Source: Cucumis sativus
Taxonomy: Eukaryota; Streptophyta; Magnoliopsida; Cucurbitales; Cucurbitaceae
DNA length: 64,000 nt
Direction of reading: 5' to 3'
Assembly (NCBI RefSeq): GCF_000004075.3
Contig: NC_026656.2
Span: forward strand, 24,190,607-24,254,606
Shown here: piece after piece, positions 23,624 through 35,700 of the stretch
Layout: every line of letters starts with the position of its first letter
Position numbering within the stretch: position 1 is the stretch's first letter
The notes under the pieces: generated by a model
The model's database searches: none
What the model saw: the letters and a program-made list of their open reading frames with translations, nothing else
Told to the model about the DNA's origin: nothing
Position numbers and translations under genes: made by a program

Positions 23624-24292
23624 CTATGCTTCTAATTCCCCTCTGCACAAAGGACATGAATTGCTGATTTTAAGCCATTTGAGAATACATGACTTATGAA
23701 ACATGTGCCCGCATGGGATCCTGCTCACTTCCTTTTCCTTCTCTGTTTTCCCATGGAGATCTTCATAACAAACACTACACTCATCTTCCATCTCTTCCCC
23801 TCCGTTCCCATCATATTTCTCCTTCATCAACCTCTCAATCGCCGACCTCGGCGCCCCTTGCCTCACCGCCGCTGCATCTTCTGCTGGGTCCAGGTCCACC
23901 CAGTGCGTGTACACAAAATCCAAAGCGGCTATGATGTGGAAGTTGGAATTGAGGTTACCGGCAACCAATTGAAAGGCAAATGAAGAGATCTTGAGGAAGA
24001 TGGCGTCACAGACGGCGTCGGAGATGTTGTAGGAAGAGAGAAAGCGACAGAGGGAGGAGTGGGAGATGAATGGTGGATCTTCAAGCTCCCGCAGAGGGAA
24101 ACGGATCAGAGTATCAGAAATTAGAATGGGGGAAGTTTGTTGAAGGATTTGGTGAGAAGGTGAAAGAACCAGTTGGCTGAAATGTCCCAATCGGAGTTCA
24201 ACGAATTGCAAGGGTTGACCGTTGGTGGCAGCACTGCCGTTGGCGTTGCAGCGAATAGAGCATCGGAAGGAGAAAGTGGTTGGGGAAGACAT
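23624..24292 (-). CDS. RING-H2 finger protein, probable E3 ubiquitin ligase
   Basis: A single uninterrupted 222-codon frame, intronless. The C-terminus holds a RING-H2 domain with all eight ligands: C172, C175, C194, H196, H199, C202, C213 and C216 (ECSVCYEDLHG ... RIPCGHMFHKSCILKWL ... SCPLC). This fold binds two zinc ions and recruits a ubiquitin-loaded E2, so an E3 ligase role is inferred. The N-terminal ~165 residues have no transmembrane segment or signal peptide and no domain I can name. In plants, intronless RING-H2 genes of this size with a novel N-terminus are common. Acidic EEMEDE precedes the RING. A TATA-like element lies about 80 bases upstream of the ATG. Substrate and subcellular site are not deducible. 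Confidence 0.9.
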   Translation of the reverse strand: MSSPTTFSFRCSIRCNANGSAATNGQPLQFVELRLGHFSQLVLSPSHQILQQTSPILISDTLIRFPLRELEDPPFISHSSLCRFLSSYNISDAVCDAIFLKISSFAFQLVAGNLNSNFHIIAALDFVYTHWVDLDPAEDAAAVRQGAPRSAIERLMKEKYDGNGGEEMEDECSVCYEDLHGKTEKEKEVSRIPCGHMFHKSCILKWLKISNSCPLCRGELEA

Positions 24293-24370
24293 AGTGATGA
24301 ATTTGAGTTGAAAGTGAAATTGAGATCAGAATTGAAATTGTTAAAGGAGGGAGAAAGAAGCGGGGGTCTG

Positions 24371-24377
24371 ATTTATA
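24371..24377 (-). promoter_or_regulatory. Probable TATA box of the RING-H2 gene
   Basis: On the minus strand the sequence reads CTCTATAAATCAG, about 80 bases upstream of the RING gene ATG. This is a normal plant TATA-to-start distance given a short 5' UTR. No expression evidence is available. Confidence 0.5.
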
Positions 24378-24419
24378 GAGAAGTAGAAGCATAAAGTTAC
24401 CGTTAGCATTTCGAATTTT

Positions 24420-26640
24420 GAATAGATTTTACGAGATCGGAAGAAGACTTCAACCGGTGGATGGATAGATGATCAACGACTGAGGTTCGTCATCACTAGG
24501 ATTTGATCAACGGCACTTTTTCAGCTTCCTCACTGTCTTCTCATTTTACTGTTATTTTCTCTTTTTTCCTCTAAAATAAAAACAAAAAGTAAATGAATTA
24601 TATTTCTTTTTCTTTTTGAAAATTTACTTAAAAGTTAAAACTATCCTTTTCTTTTCAATTCCGAAAACTATTTTAGGACAATTACCAAATGGGTTTTTGT
24701 TAAAAGTAATGATAAATAAAACAAAATTATCAAATAATTGGCCATTTTTCTTCCATCTTAATTTCTTTCAAATTCATTTTTACTAAGAATCAAAATAATA
24801 CACTTAAATATAATAATCCGCCATTTATCTATTTCTATATTTTTAAATGTTAGTTCATCACAATAACTATATGTTAATCATAAGTATTGGTTAATAGTCA
24901 CTTACATTTTTTTATTTCACACTTAACTATATGTTAATCATAATAACACTAACTAATGGAGTTAGATTGTATTTGTGATATAATAGTCAATAAATTTATA
25001 ACTATATTTTTAGCTTAAAATTTTGGTTGGTGAGAAAATTGGCGTAAATTTTCGATTTGAATATACTTTTAAGTGCTATTTTTTTTTAATTTAACCTCTT
25101 TAAAACAAAGTTAATTTACTAATTAAAACACATGTAAAAAAAAAAAAAAAGCCCAAAGAAGTCACACTTAGACTCTCAATTTCGCGTTGAATGTTTGTGC
25201 GTCTTATTTTTTCACATTACAATTGTATACCAAAATCTAAACAATCTGACATAATAAATCACTATCTAATCCATATAGATAAGTGATAAATCTAAATGAT
25301 CGTTTATTTTAACAATTGTGTATCAATATTAAAATGATCCGGATACAACACTATCTACCAAGATCATTTAGATTTGGTAGAAGATCGTGTACCAAGATCG
25401 TTTAGATTTAGTATTATGAACGATAATTTACCAAGTTTTTTGAGTGCGTGTTGACTCAAATATTTTTTTGTATTGAAGGGATAAAAGCCCTATGACAGCC
25501 GAATAATTTAAAAGTTCATTATTCAAATTAATCTGAGAATCTTAAAATACCAATACATTAATTAATTTGAGAATCTTAAAAAAAATTTTAGAATAAAAAT
25601 TCTAAATAAACACTAAGCATGCTTTTAAATTAAAAGGTACATAGAACTTACTTTTGATGACGTCTTTGAATCTATAAATCACCGAATTGAGTACACCACT
25701 CGAAGACCTTCCAATAGGATGAGATTGATTTGTGAGAACTAATTGGGATGGAAAAAAGGTTTAGAGAAACTATTTTCTTTTTGCACAGCAAAAAGTTTTG
25801 GTTTTTTTTTATAAATTTTGTTAAAGAAAATTGTTTTCTTATAAATATTTATATCTCTGTTTACTTCTTGAACTAGGAAAATGAGTAGGAGAGAATGATT
25901 CTCTAGTCAAATCTACTAACTAACAATCAATTAGTTAAATCATATTTAATTAATATTTATTCAAATCTATTCTATCCAATATCTTATAGATATATATTAA
26001 TATAATTAATTAAATTATATTTAATTAATATTTCATTCAAATCTTATTTGCAATGCTATCTTACAAATTTAATTAAATCAAATTTAATAAAATAAAATAA
26101 AATTATTAATTAACTCTCAAATTAATTAATAGTTAAATTAAATATCTTATATTTAACTTAAATTAAATTTGAATCATTTTCAAATATAAGTTTCTCCCCT
26201 CAATAATTCTAATATGAATTAAATTTACATTAAATTAATATTTAAATTTATTTAAATGTTTTATCTAATAAGTTAATTTAAAATCATATATAAAATTAAA
26301 ATTTATATAAAGTTTTACGAACTTTATATTATTATAACGTATTACTAACATCACATTTTGTTTAGAGTTTTTGTAAAAATAGCAAAAAAAAAACAAGTTA
26401 TAATAACGTAACTCATTGTATTTTCTTAAAATAGTTATTCCTTTAATATCTCTCCAATAAATCTCTCTTATACGGTTAATTACTTGTCATGTTATTTTTT
26501 ATATTTGCAATATTAGTGAAAGAGTTAATGTGTTTTTTTTTTTCTGAATTTCTTTTTGTCATCAAATTTTCTTTTATTTTAACTCCTTATTTATTTTCGA
26601 AAAAAAAGAAAAGTTATATTCGTGGTTTTTACTCTAACCT
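24420..26640. other. AT-rich intergenic DNA with decayed repeats
   Basis: No gene is seen. At 25200-25440 short phrases recur in both orientations ('accaa-atctaaa-gatc', 'gatc-tttagatttggta'), as in an inverted-repeat element. At 25640-25800 a segment ('gaatctataaatcaccgaattgagtacaccactcgaagaccttccaatagga') has the look of decayed LTR sequence, but no ends could be fixed. From about 25900 the sequence is almost entirely A/T, rich in TTAATTAA words. Confidence 0.45.
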
Positions 26641-26663
26641 TTCCCCGGCCATAGCTCTTCGCG

Positions 26664-26686
26664 CTCTCTCTCTCTCTCTCTCTCTC
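26664..26686 (+). promoter_or_regulatory. (CT)n tract at the 5' end of the NDUFS6 gene
   Basis: An uninterrupted CT dinucleotide run of about 23 bases ends some 28 bases before the NDUFS6 ATG. Pyrimidine CT tracts just downstream of transcription starts are a common plant core-promoter/5'-UTR feature and a source of microsatellite length variation. Confidence 0.5.
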
Positions 26687-26714
26687 AGCTCAGGTTGTGC
26701 GCATCGACGGATCA

Positions 26715-29700
26715 ATGGCGTCGAGTCTGTTCAAAGTGCTTCTTGAATCTTCTTCTAACATCCCATCTTCTACGAGAAATCTGAGTCTTGTTGCCAATCA
26801 AATCGGCCAGCACACCGCCAAATGGATGCAGGTATCCACTAATTTCTCGCTAATCCCCCCTTTCCAAATTTTTACTTCTTCTACGCCCGTGTTTGATTTG
26901 ATTTCTACAGATTCTGTCTTCTCGTTTACAGTTCCTTATTCTTTCTAACTTTACCTGATAACTGATTTAGAGCTTGGGTCTGAAGGCTCCTTTAATGTTA
27001 ATGTTGTTTTCTCAAATCGATTGTTATTAAGTGGAAATTAATTCGTGTTATTTTAAGGGAAGAGAAGAGAAGAGAAAGAAGCTTTTTTTCCAGTTTCATT
27101 GATGGATGCTAAACCTTTTGGTGGTCATCGTTCACTGAAGCGAATTTATCTAAATTATACAAATATTTTATCTCATTAGCTATCGTGCCCTCCCATCCCT
27201 ACTTAGACTATGTCTTATCTTCTTCATGTTTTGTGGGTTTTATGTGTACATGAAAATTATCAGAGAATATGCCTTTCAACCTTTAGAAATATTAACTTTT
27301 TCATTGATCTTTGAGAAGTTACAAGCTATTGACTTCCTAAAGAATGCATAAAAGTTGAAAAGAGAACTCCTTCAGGTTGTATTCATGCTGCTTGCAGCCT
27401 AAGAAAAAAAAAGAGAAGAGCTGTCATGAATGACTAGGTAGTGAACCCCTTAAACAAATGGAAGGTCCTATGACTGTCGATGTTGATTTATAATGGCTTT
27501 CATATCTTCTCAATTTTTTTTGAACAAGATACTAGAGGAAATGGATTAGTAGACGCACTAGGATATATCAACTAGATTGACACCTCCATAACATCCTCAT
27601 CATCTTCCACTCAATTATTATTATTACTATTTGTAAGAAAACAATTTTTATTAAGCTACAGGCCATGAAGAGACAATCCGAGGCAAAAAGGAACTATGAC
27701 TACTAAAAGAGGTTCATTAAGAACCAAAACTGAAGGAAAATTACAAAGTACATACTGGTACTGGAAGACACTTAGATAGAGGTATTGAAACAAGTCAATC
27801 CTCACATCCCCTCCGAAAAATCCTTGACCTTTTAAGAATCCTCCAGTTTCTTTCAAACCAAATGTACCCAAAGCTATAAGCTGCTTGCCTCATAATTTCC
27901 CCTTTACCATCAATGCATTTACATCCTCCATTGTTGAATATAAGTCTTGTGTTGAACCAAGTGAACACCAGATTTTGAGATCTATTCCCCCACCCCACAC
28001 ACACAAGATAAGAAACAAATTCTATTGATGTGAAATTTACAAAAGAAGGATGATGGCCAAATCAATAGAGTTACAAATGATTTCTCCAATTGGTCAAATA
28101 TATCTGACATATTTATTGCCTTGTGACATATTTATAGAGATCTTGCCCTGAATTATTTGCAGAGAGCTTGCTTTTGACTTTCGAGGTGTGTTTTGTGTGG
28201 GTATGGCCATATGGTAAAAAGATTGAAACTATGTTTCAGGGTATGCTTTCTCTCTTAATGAGTTTGCAGTTGTTTTTGGAAATTTGCTGTTTGAGGTTTA
28301 TCTTACTTGATTTCACATTGGAGAACTTGTAATTCACCTATAGGTGTTTGGGATTTTACTCTGTTTTATTCATCAATGAAATTATTTTTTCATCTAAAAA
28401 GGAAAGGTTCTCAACTACAAGAATGCATGTTTGACATGAACCTCTGTCTTGTGAATCTCTAGGAAAACATGAGTGAGAGACCGTCAGATTTTTGACGGAC
28501 CTAGGGTTCCTGTTGAATGTTCTTTCAAACCCAACATTTCATTGCCTTGCAGTGGGAATGTCACAAGTTTGAAGAATTTGTACTTCAAAGGAAACAATTA
28601 TCTTTGATTTTTCTAACAGTAGTCTAATCTGTTGCACGGTTGCAGCATTTACCGTTCTCATGCATTTGAAGCTTAAATCAACCCTTCAAGTCAGAGAATG
28701 TCATTAGCAGAGACTTTATATCACTCTAATGATATGATGGATCCGATCAGCTCTTTGTTGAAATATGAGACTAGAGGACTCTTTGTTGCATAAGATTTTG
28801 CACCGTGTCCATTAACTAGGAAGGCTTGAGTCAGTCTAACAGTGGAGATTTTTCCTATCTTCTAAGTTTGTAGCATGTACAATTGTAGATTAATTAAATT
28901 AATTTAGATAATTTGGACTGCCTTCAAATGCTCTAGAGTATATGAGAACTATCCACGGTTTTTTATCTTTCTCACAGATCAATTCTTCATAGCCCTCATG
29001 CATTTTTCACATTTTCAAGAAGTTTTGAGTTGTGATAGTAGGGTCCCATTCATGTTTTGACAATTGAAAGAACCGTAATTGCTTGGGAAGTCTTCAAGTA
29101 GGTTATTCATCAACACCTTCTGTGTTGCTTAACTATTCTTCATGTATTTGCTCGTTGAGTTATCGATCCCTATGCTCAAAGCTGGAAATTAAATTTCTGT
29201 TTCCTCATCAGTTACATACTCTGCATTGCAGCTGTCAGTACGTTTTATAACTGCATCAGTTTCAATGGCCTTGTGATTTTTTATTATGCTCTTGGGATTA
29301 AGCCAACATTTTTCCTTTAAGGAGATGCTCATTTTCTGCCTTGAGATTTTATCAACAGTGTATTATAACACAAATCAAGCCTCCATACCAGATATCAACA
29401 TTCTTCCTTTAAGAAGATGCTATTTTTAAGGAAAAGTGAACCAAGTGAGGAATATTCTTTTAGATAATGAGAGGCAAAGTCCAGGAATGTTATGGCTCTA
29501 CGGCTGTAAGAAAATTTTGGATGCCCAGATGTTAACAAGAAGACAAACGGATAGTAACAAATTTCTGTAATAACCCATACAAGATTGCAATGGACAAGGT
29601 TTGGGCGTGGATGTTATCGATTAGAAGTCCTTAAATATAGTTTGTGATATCCCAAACTTCATCCTAATTTGTGGTTCACAACTAATTATTTTGGAACTTA

Positions 29701-30451
29701 GGTAAACCAAGTTCGATATTTAAAACAATAAAACAATGATATTTGTAACAAAGGACTGTTTTTTAGCCCAAATATTCTTTTTAGCTTGCCTGTCATCTCC
29801 CACATTTACAAGTGATATCCCATGGCCTCATTTTGCTTATGGAATATTTTTGTCTTGACCACTGTTCTCTATTGATAATTCATACATTGTTTGACATTTT
29901 GAAAGTTGAATTTTCTTTGGCATGACCTCAAAATATTTTGCTTTCCGCCATCTCTATCCTTAAATTATTGAGTGTCTATCAAGTTTTACTGACTGTTGCG
30001 ATATGTTATAGTTCTTTCTCAATTTATTTCGTTTACTTCTAAGAAATATCCTTCCATTTGTTGGGAATCCGATATTACCCTTTGTGATCCTGTCCAATGC
30101 TGAAGGATATATGAGAGTTTTTATTTTATTTCCATCTCTAGGATACAAGTAAGAAATCACCCATGGAGTTGATCAATGAGGTTCCACCAATCAAGGTTGC
30201 AGGCCGTATCGTTGCTTGTGAGGGAGGTTAGTACCTTAGTGCATCTCCATACTTGTGTCCACGCATGCATACTTTCCAAGTAAATGATTTATTATGGAAG
30301 GTATGGTTCCTTATTTGGATTCAAACTCTTGCTGAATGCAGACAGCAATCCTGCCCTTGGACATCCAATCGAGTTCATATGCCTTGATCGGGAAGAGCCT
30401 GCTGTGTGCAAGTACTGTGGCCTGCGCTATACTCAGGGCCATCACCACTAG
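26715..30451 (+). CDS. NDUFS6: NADH dehydrogenase [ubiquinone] iron-sulfur protein 6, mitochondrial (NDUFS6, 13 kDa subunit)
   Basis: Three exons (26715-26831, 30142-30226, 30342-30451) join to 103 aa ending GLRYTQGHHH. The protein is a zinc-binding accessory subunit of complex I, in the peripheral arm of the respiratory NADH dehydrogenase. The Ser-rich N-terminus MASSLFKVLLESSSN is an apparent mitochondrial presequence. The family core follows: NQIGQHTAKWMQDTSKKSP, MELINEVPPIKVAGRIVACEG, GHPIEFICLD and CKYCGLRY. Zinc ligands by family pattern are C65, H75, C90 and C93, all present. The ATG at 26715 fits the family start; a GTG 18 bases upstream is in frame but not needed. Intron 1 is very long (about 3.3 kb, 26832-30141) and holds LINE remnants. 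The gene faces ATAD3 tail to tail. Confidence 0.95.
27640..28010 (-). mobile_element. LINE 3'-end remnant in NDUFS6 intron 1
   Basis: In shifting minus-strand frames it encodes the C-terminal tail of a plant non-LTR retrotransposon RT protein: MRQAAYSFGYIWFERNWRILKRSRIFRR, then LFQYLYLSVFQYQYVLCNF and VLNEPLLVVIVPFCLGLSL. IWxERNxR followed by a Phe/Tyr-rich block is typical of the zf-RVT end of plant LINEs. Downstream on the same strand are AATAAAAATTG and an (TAATAA)n-like tail near 27615-27635, as expected at a LINE 3' terminus. It is 5'-truncated and inserted antisense to the host gene. Confidence 0.65.
28160..28410 (+). mobile_element. Possible second LINE 3'-end scrap in NDUFS6 intron 1
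   Basis: The plus strand ends in 'tgttttattcatcaatgaaattattttttcatctaaaaagg', a phrase that resembles the untranslated 3' end of plant LINEs. No coding similarity was secured, so this is only a weak call. Confidence 0.3.
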
Positions 30452-32747
30452 AAAATGTGCAAATGATTATTCCAGCAAGCAACCCAGAACTTGGAAAGAC
30501 TATCCTACCTCTCTAAACTCAGACTTCTGTAATGGTTTATACTATTGGCTGCATAAATTAGGAATTTAAGAATTCCATTCACTGAGCACTTCGGCCGGTC
30601 CATTGTCGTTTGCCAAATTTGTTCTATTGCACTGTCTAGTGAACATATCTTGTTGAGTCTAATACCCAATAAAAGGTTTTAGATCTCTTGGGAGTTGCAA
30701 GCTTGAAATTGGACTTTTTATAAGATCACCATTTTTAAGGGCACAAATGTTCATTTGGCTCAGTGGTGTTTGAAATCAAATGAAATTTGTTCTTTCGTAC
30801 GTAAATCTTGTTTCTTCCTCATTTTGATCTTTTTCCTCATCAAACTTGCAATTTATTTTCCTTCACTTGGACTCCTCCTCTGGTTTCTTCTATGTGCTCC
30901 TTGGTCTCGCTCTCTCTTCATCCTTAGGTGAGAGGTTGCAGAACGAAAAAGGATGAAAAGGATTTAAAAACACAAATAAGGAAAAGAAGAGTTAGCAATG
31001 AAATGGAAAAGGAAAAAAACTAGACTTTTAGAATTGGGTCATTTTAGTAATTTCGTCCTATACTAACTTGAGGACCTTATTTGCCTACATTTGCCTAGTA
31101 TTACTATGGCACATATTTCCATTGATTATATTAGTTCATAGTATTAATTTATTTTAATTGGAGATTTGGTTGTATTGTAGAAAGCTTAAAATTTATGAAT
31201 TTCCATGCTCAGGCAGTAACATTGTCTGGCTCACATAATTATTAATTCTTTGCTCACTGGGTTAACTATCATCCACCAAAAACACATGTTATGAAGGCAT
31301 TGCTTGAGAAATATATTCTCCAATGTAAATAACGAAAGGCAAGTGATAGTTGCAAATATAATAGTTAGATTCAAATGATTCATAATCCTCCATAAAATTA
31401 GTGCAAGCTTCATAATCCTCCATAAAATTAGTGCAAGCTATCACTTGCCACAAAAGAATTGCCTTATTGAAGGAAGAAAATGAATTGCTTAATCATCTTT
31501 CTATACCTTGTGTTTAACAAATTATGAATTAATTAAAGTATACATTTTTATGTAAGATGTTAGCTCTATCATACTGAACAAAGTTTTATTATAGTTTAAA
31601 TTAAACACTTGAAAACATATTTCAACAAGGTTGAATCTTACGATAAAAAAAAAAAAATCATTTATCCCTAATCTTAAACTTGAGTTCCCAAATCTACGAC
31701 TTTTGCAAAACTTTGTCGAGTTAGAGGAAACTGTCACAGTCAACATCATTTAGTTAAAAAAGTTGGATTGCGGATCGTTTCATTATCCAATTAAAGTCCT
31801 CTTAAATTCATTCACTTCCCATCTCCAACCAACCTTGACTGCTTTCCCATAAAAGTTTCGCATAAGAACAGAGGCTCTGAAGAGAAGTAAATAGAGATTT
31901 CACAAACAAATGAGAAGCTGAGCTTCAACCTTAGAGAAGAAACTTCTCATTCACGTAGTAAGTTTCCACTTGTTATCTCAACTACAATTGAATATCATGC
32001 CAACAACAAACATTACATCAAATATTAGTCGCATTTATTTTGGTTCAACATGTGGCCCGCAAGGATTCCAAAACTTGAACCAATATTAATGCATAAATTC
32101 ACGAATAACACTTCAGAGCAACATTCTCACAAGTCTCATCTCTAAATCCAAAGTTGGGAACCTTTGAGAAAACATTTTCCTTTGTATTTTTAGCTAAAAA
32201 ATCAATCTATTTTTTCCATAGCTGAAAACTTGTAAATTGTCATATATGTATTCTTGATAAATTTAGGAAAAAGCTCAATCAATTTATACCATTCTCCTCC
32301 CGGTCCTTGCTTCTTGAAATTTAAAAGAATTCAAATATAACGGAGTTAAATCACTCCAAAATTTACTAATCCAACATTAAAAACTGAAATCCTTTGTATA
32401 TGTTGTACAAAATGGTAGATTGAGATGATCAATCCAAGGGGCGGAAATCTTTTCACCTACACATTCATTATTTTATGTAACTTGTTAGAAGTTCGTAGGA
32501 ATACCTTGTAGATCTTCTATATGACCTCTAGAACTTCAATTAACAAATGACATTTTAAATACCCAACTGGTGGGTACAAATACCACTTTAACTTTAATGT
32601 AATGAAGACTCACATCAGAGAAATACAAAAAATTTCCCTCATCAATGAATGGACAGCCTCTAAAACAAACTACCAGACAGAAACCAATCAATCTTCCTCC
32701 ATCTCAAAGTACTAGCCTCTATAATAATATCATATTATAAAATACCT
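30452..32747. other. Convergent intergenic region between NDUFS6 and ATAD3
   Basis: Contains the presumed 3' UTRs of both genes (NDUFS6 just after 30451, ATAD3 just below 32748). The middle has no recognisable gene; short minus frames at 31231-31749 are featureless. A 30-base exact tandem duplication lies at 31381-31440. Confidence 0.55.
31381..31440. repeat. 30-bp tandem duplication
   Basis: CATAATCCTCCATAAAATTA followed by GTGCAAGCTT is immediately repeated, differing only in the last base (T/A). A near-perfect duplicate implies a recent event in otherwise decayed intergenic DNA. Confidence 0.85.
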
Positions 32748-35700
32748 TTAATTTTGCACACCGCCTCCTTCCGAGGCAGCGAGTTTCCTTCTCTGTTGAT
32801 GTTCAGCAACCTTATAATCTACCACCTCGCGAAATAGGTTTGGATCAAGCACACACGTCTCACTACCATAAACAGCAGCTTGTACACTTGCCATCAACTT
32901 TGCTATTTCTCTCCCAGAAAATCCATCAGTTTTTGCAGCTGCTTCGTGTATGATATCATCAGTCAACCCCTTGATCTCAATCTTCTTTTGTTGTCCTTTA
33001 AAAACGTTTTGGAACAAGCCAGACTTCCTCAATCCGGCATTTGCTATGTATTTTTCTAGATAGAGCTTCAAGAGCTTGAAGCGCTCCTCTTCCCCAGGCA
33101 AGGGGAATTCTAGAACTTCATCAATACGATCGCCTACAGCTGAATCGAGATCACCAGGGCGATTTGTAGCAAGAGCAAGAACAATATCCTTTGACTGGTC
33201 ACCAGTGCGAAAAAGAAGAGCATTGAGTGCACTTCTTTGGGCTTCACTCATGTATGTTTTGTTTCGCCTAAAAATTGAGATAGTACTCAACTATCAGTGG
33301 TTGAAGTTTCATCACATCAATTAGAAAGCTTGGAAAGGGAAGAAAATTTTCAATTGTATTAATTTTTATGAGATTATAATAAATGAATGAATTATAGAAA
33401 GTTTCTATATAGTGAGAAACTAGACCAAGAATGAAGTGCTATAGTTGATAGATCATGCTTCATTACAGATCTATTAAACAGAAGAAAAATAAAAGAGATT
33501 GAATAAAGGAAGAAAATAACGTTCATTTATATCAAGCAAGTTTGACATACTCGCATAAAAATGCATCTGCTTCATCAATGAAAAGCAGTAAGCCCTTTCT
33601 CGATTTCTTAGCCCAATCAAATAACTGGTGTATCTTAGTAACAGCTTGTGATCCCAGAGGAGCAACATCCCCTCCTGTCATCAATGCATAATCCAGTCCC
33701 TATGGGAGTAGATAAAAAAAGAATAAAAAGGTGTTATTAGACAGTAAATAAGAAAAAAGCTGTTACCACATCAGCAAGAAATTCATGACTAAAACTGGTC
33801 ACTGAACGCGTACAAGCTAGAAAATCATCAATTGACCAGTAGTAGTTTGAGTGTTTGAACAGTTAAAATTCAAGAGTTCAATGCTTAACCATAACTGCAC
33901 ATGTTAATCCGAATATATACTGCCAAAACAGCCATGCAGCCCAGTTCACAGGATTTGTACTACCCCACATTATAAATTGAATTAAAAGAAATTTAATTTT
34001 GGAGTGGGTTACATTGATGGATTAAATCTTAGGAAGAATGAAAATACAAAAAAAAAAAAAATTCCTCGCACATGAAGGCCTAAATTTAAGAGAATTAGTA
34101 TCCGTGATAATGTCAGATATATTAATTGATGTTGATTCTATTATTTTGAAGCCTTCAACAATTTAGCCAGAGAAGATATAGAAGTACACTTACAGATTTG
34201 CGAGCTAGCTCTCTAGCAGCCATTGTCTTTCCTGTTCCAGGAGGGCCATAGAAAAGCATGTTCCGGAATGGAGCCTGATGAGACTTTGTATTCGATGTTG
34301 CATTTGCTAGTTGTTCTATCCGCTTCTGAAGTGAAGGGTGCAAAATTACATCTCCAAACCCATTTCCCTTTTTTGAGGAAGACCCCTTATCCGAATGTGA
34401 TACAGTGTCCTTGATACGTGAAAACAACCCTGACCAAGGGTATTTCCCTCGAGAGGACTCTCTAATCAATGATGGCTGACCTAATATTCTATCCACATAG
34501 CTCCAAACCACCTTCGCACCCTCCCTGCAGTAAAGGAAAAACCATAAACTCTGCAGTCACAGAACAAGAATGGAAAAAAAATGATCATATGCACAACAAA
34601 ATTTATGAAACTTAATCGACCATCCATTGTAAATGGTATAGAACAAACCAGATTAAAGTGATGTACAAGTAGAATTATGGATTAGTATATTCAGTTCATG
34701 ATGACTGCCTCACTATTGTCAATGTAGCAGGGGAAATAAATGTACTTACACAATTGCTCAGCATACCTTATAGTGAAACCTGTCTCCTAACCAAAAACAT
34801 TACAAAACACCAAGAGACAAAAAACACACAATGGAAATTGGAACGACAAATCTTCCTAATAGCATAAAGTGAAAAATAAAGAAAGTTTATCTTCCAAAAA
34901 ACAATCCATTAACTTGTTTAGTAACAAATGACTACCAAGACAACAATCATCCACTCATCTTTCTGCAAAGATGCCAAAGAGTGGAATCCCTTTACAAGTA
35001 TCACTCTATTATCAAAAAACAAAAGCGAATTGACCCAATAGTCAGAGTGTGGTAGCACAGAACAAGGCATCATAATGAATATATAACTCCGCACCTCCCT
35101 CATCAGCAAAAACCTATCCTCAAAAAAATTTCTGCTGTAGATGCCCCAAAGAGTAGCAAACATCTGATCTGTCAAACAACCTTCCTGCTTATTAGGAAGG
35201 GTTCAGAACAAAGTAAAAGCCCAAAAAGAAAAAACCAAACTAGCTACTTTTGAATGAATTCAAATCCAAATCTAAATACCAATAAATTGCAATCTCAAAA
35301 TCTTCATCTGAAAATGGCAAATAAACATTTGACGCAGCTGAAAAGAAAAAAGGCAGGCAATAAAGAAAATATTTCATACAAATACAAAAATCCTAACAAA
35401 ACCTTCTAGCGCATGCAAAATACCTTGTTGTGTAAATGCCTGCAGCTAATGCAGTAATTCCACCAACAGCAACTACCAATTTATTTTGATCAGTCAAAAT
35501 GGCCTTCAAACCTCCTGCAAATGTTAATAATATCAATATCAGACCAATTCTTCTCAAGTACTACGCCCATTTTTTTTTTTTTTTTGGAAACAGAAAAAGA
35601 ACATTTCGTTGATGGAATGGAAAGAGGCTAATGCTCCAAATACAATGAAACAAGGGAGCAAAAATACATGAACATGGAAAATTGGCTACAGCTTGTGAGT

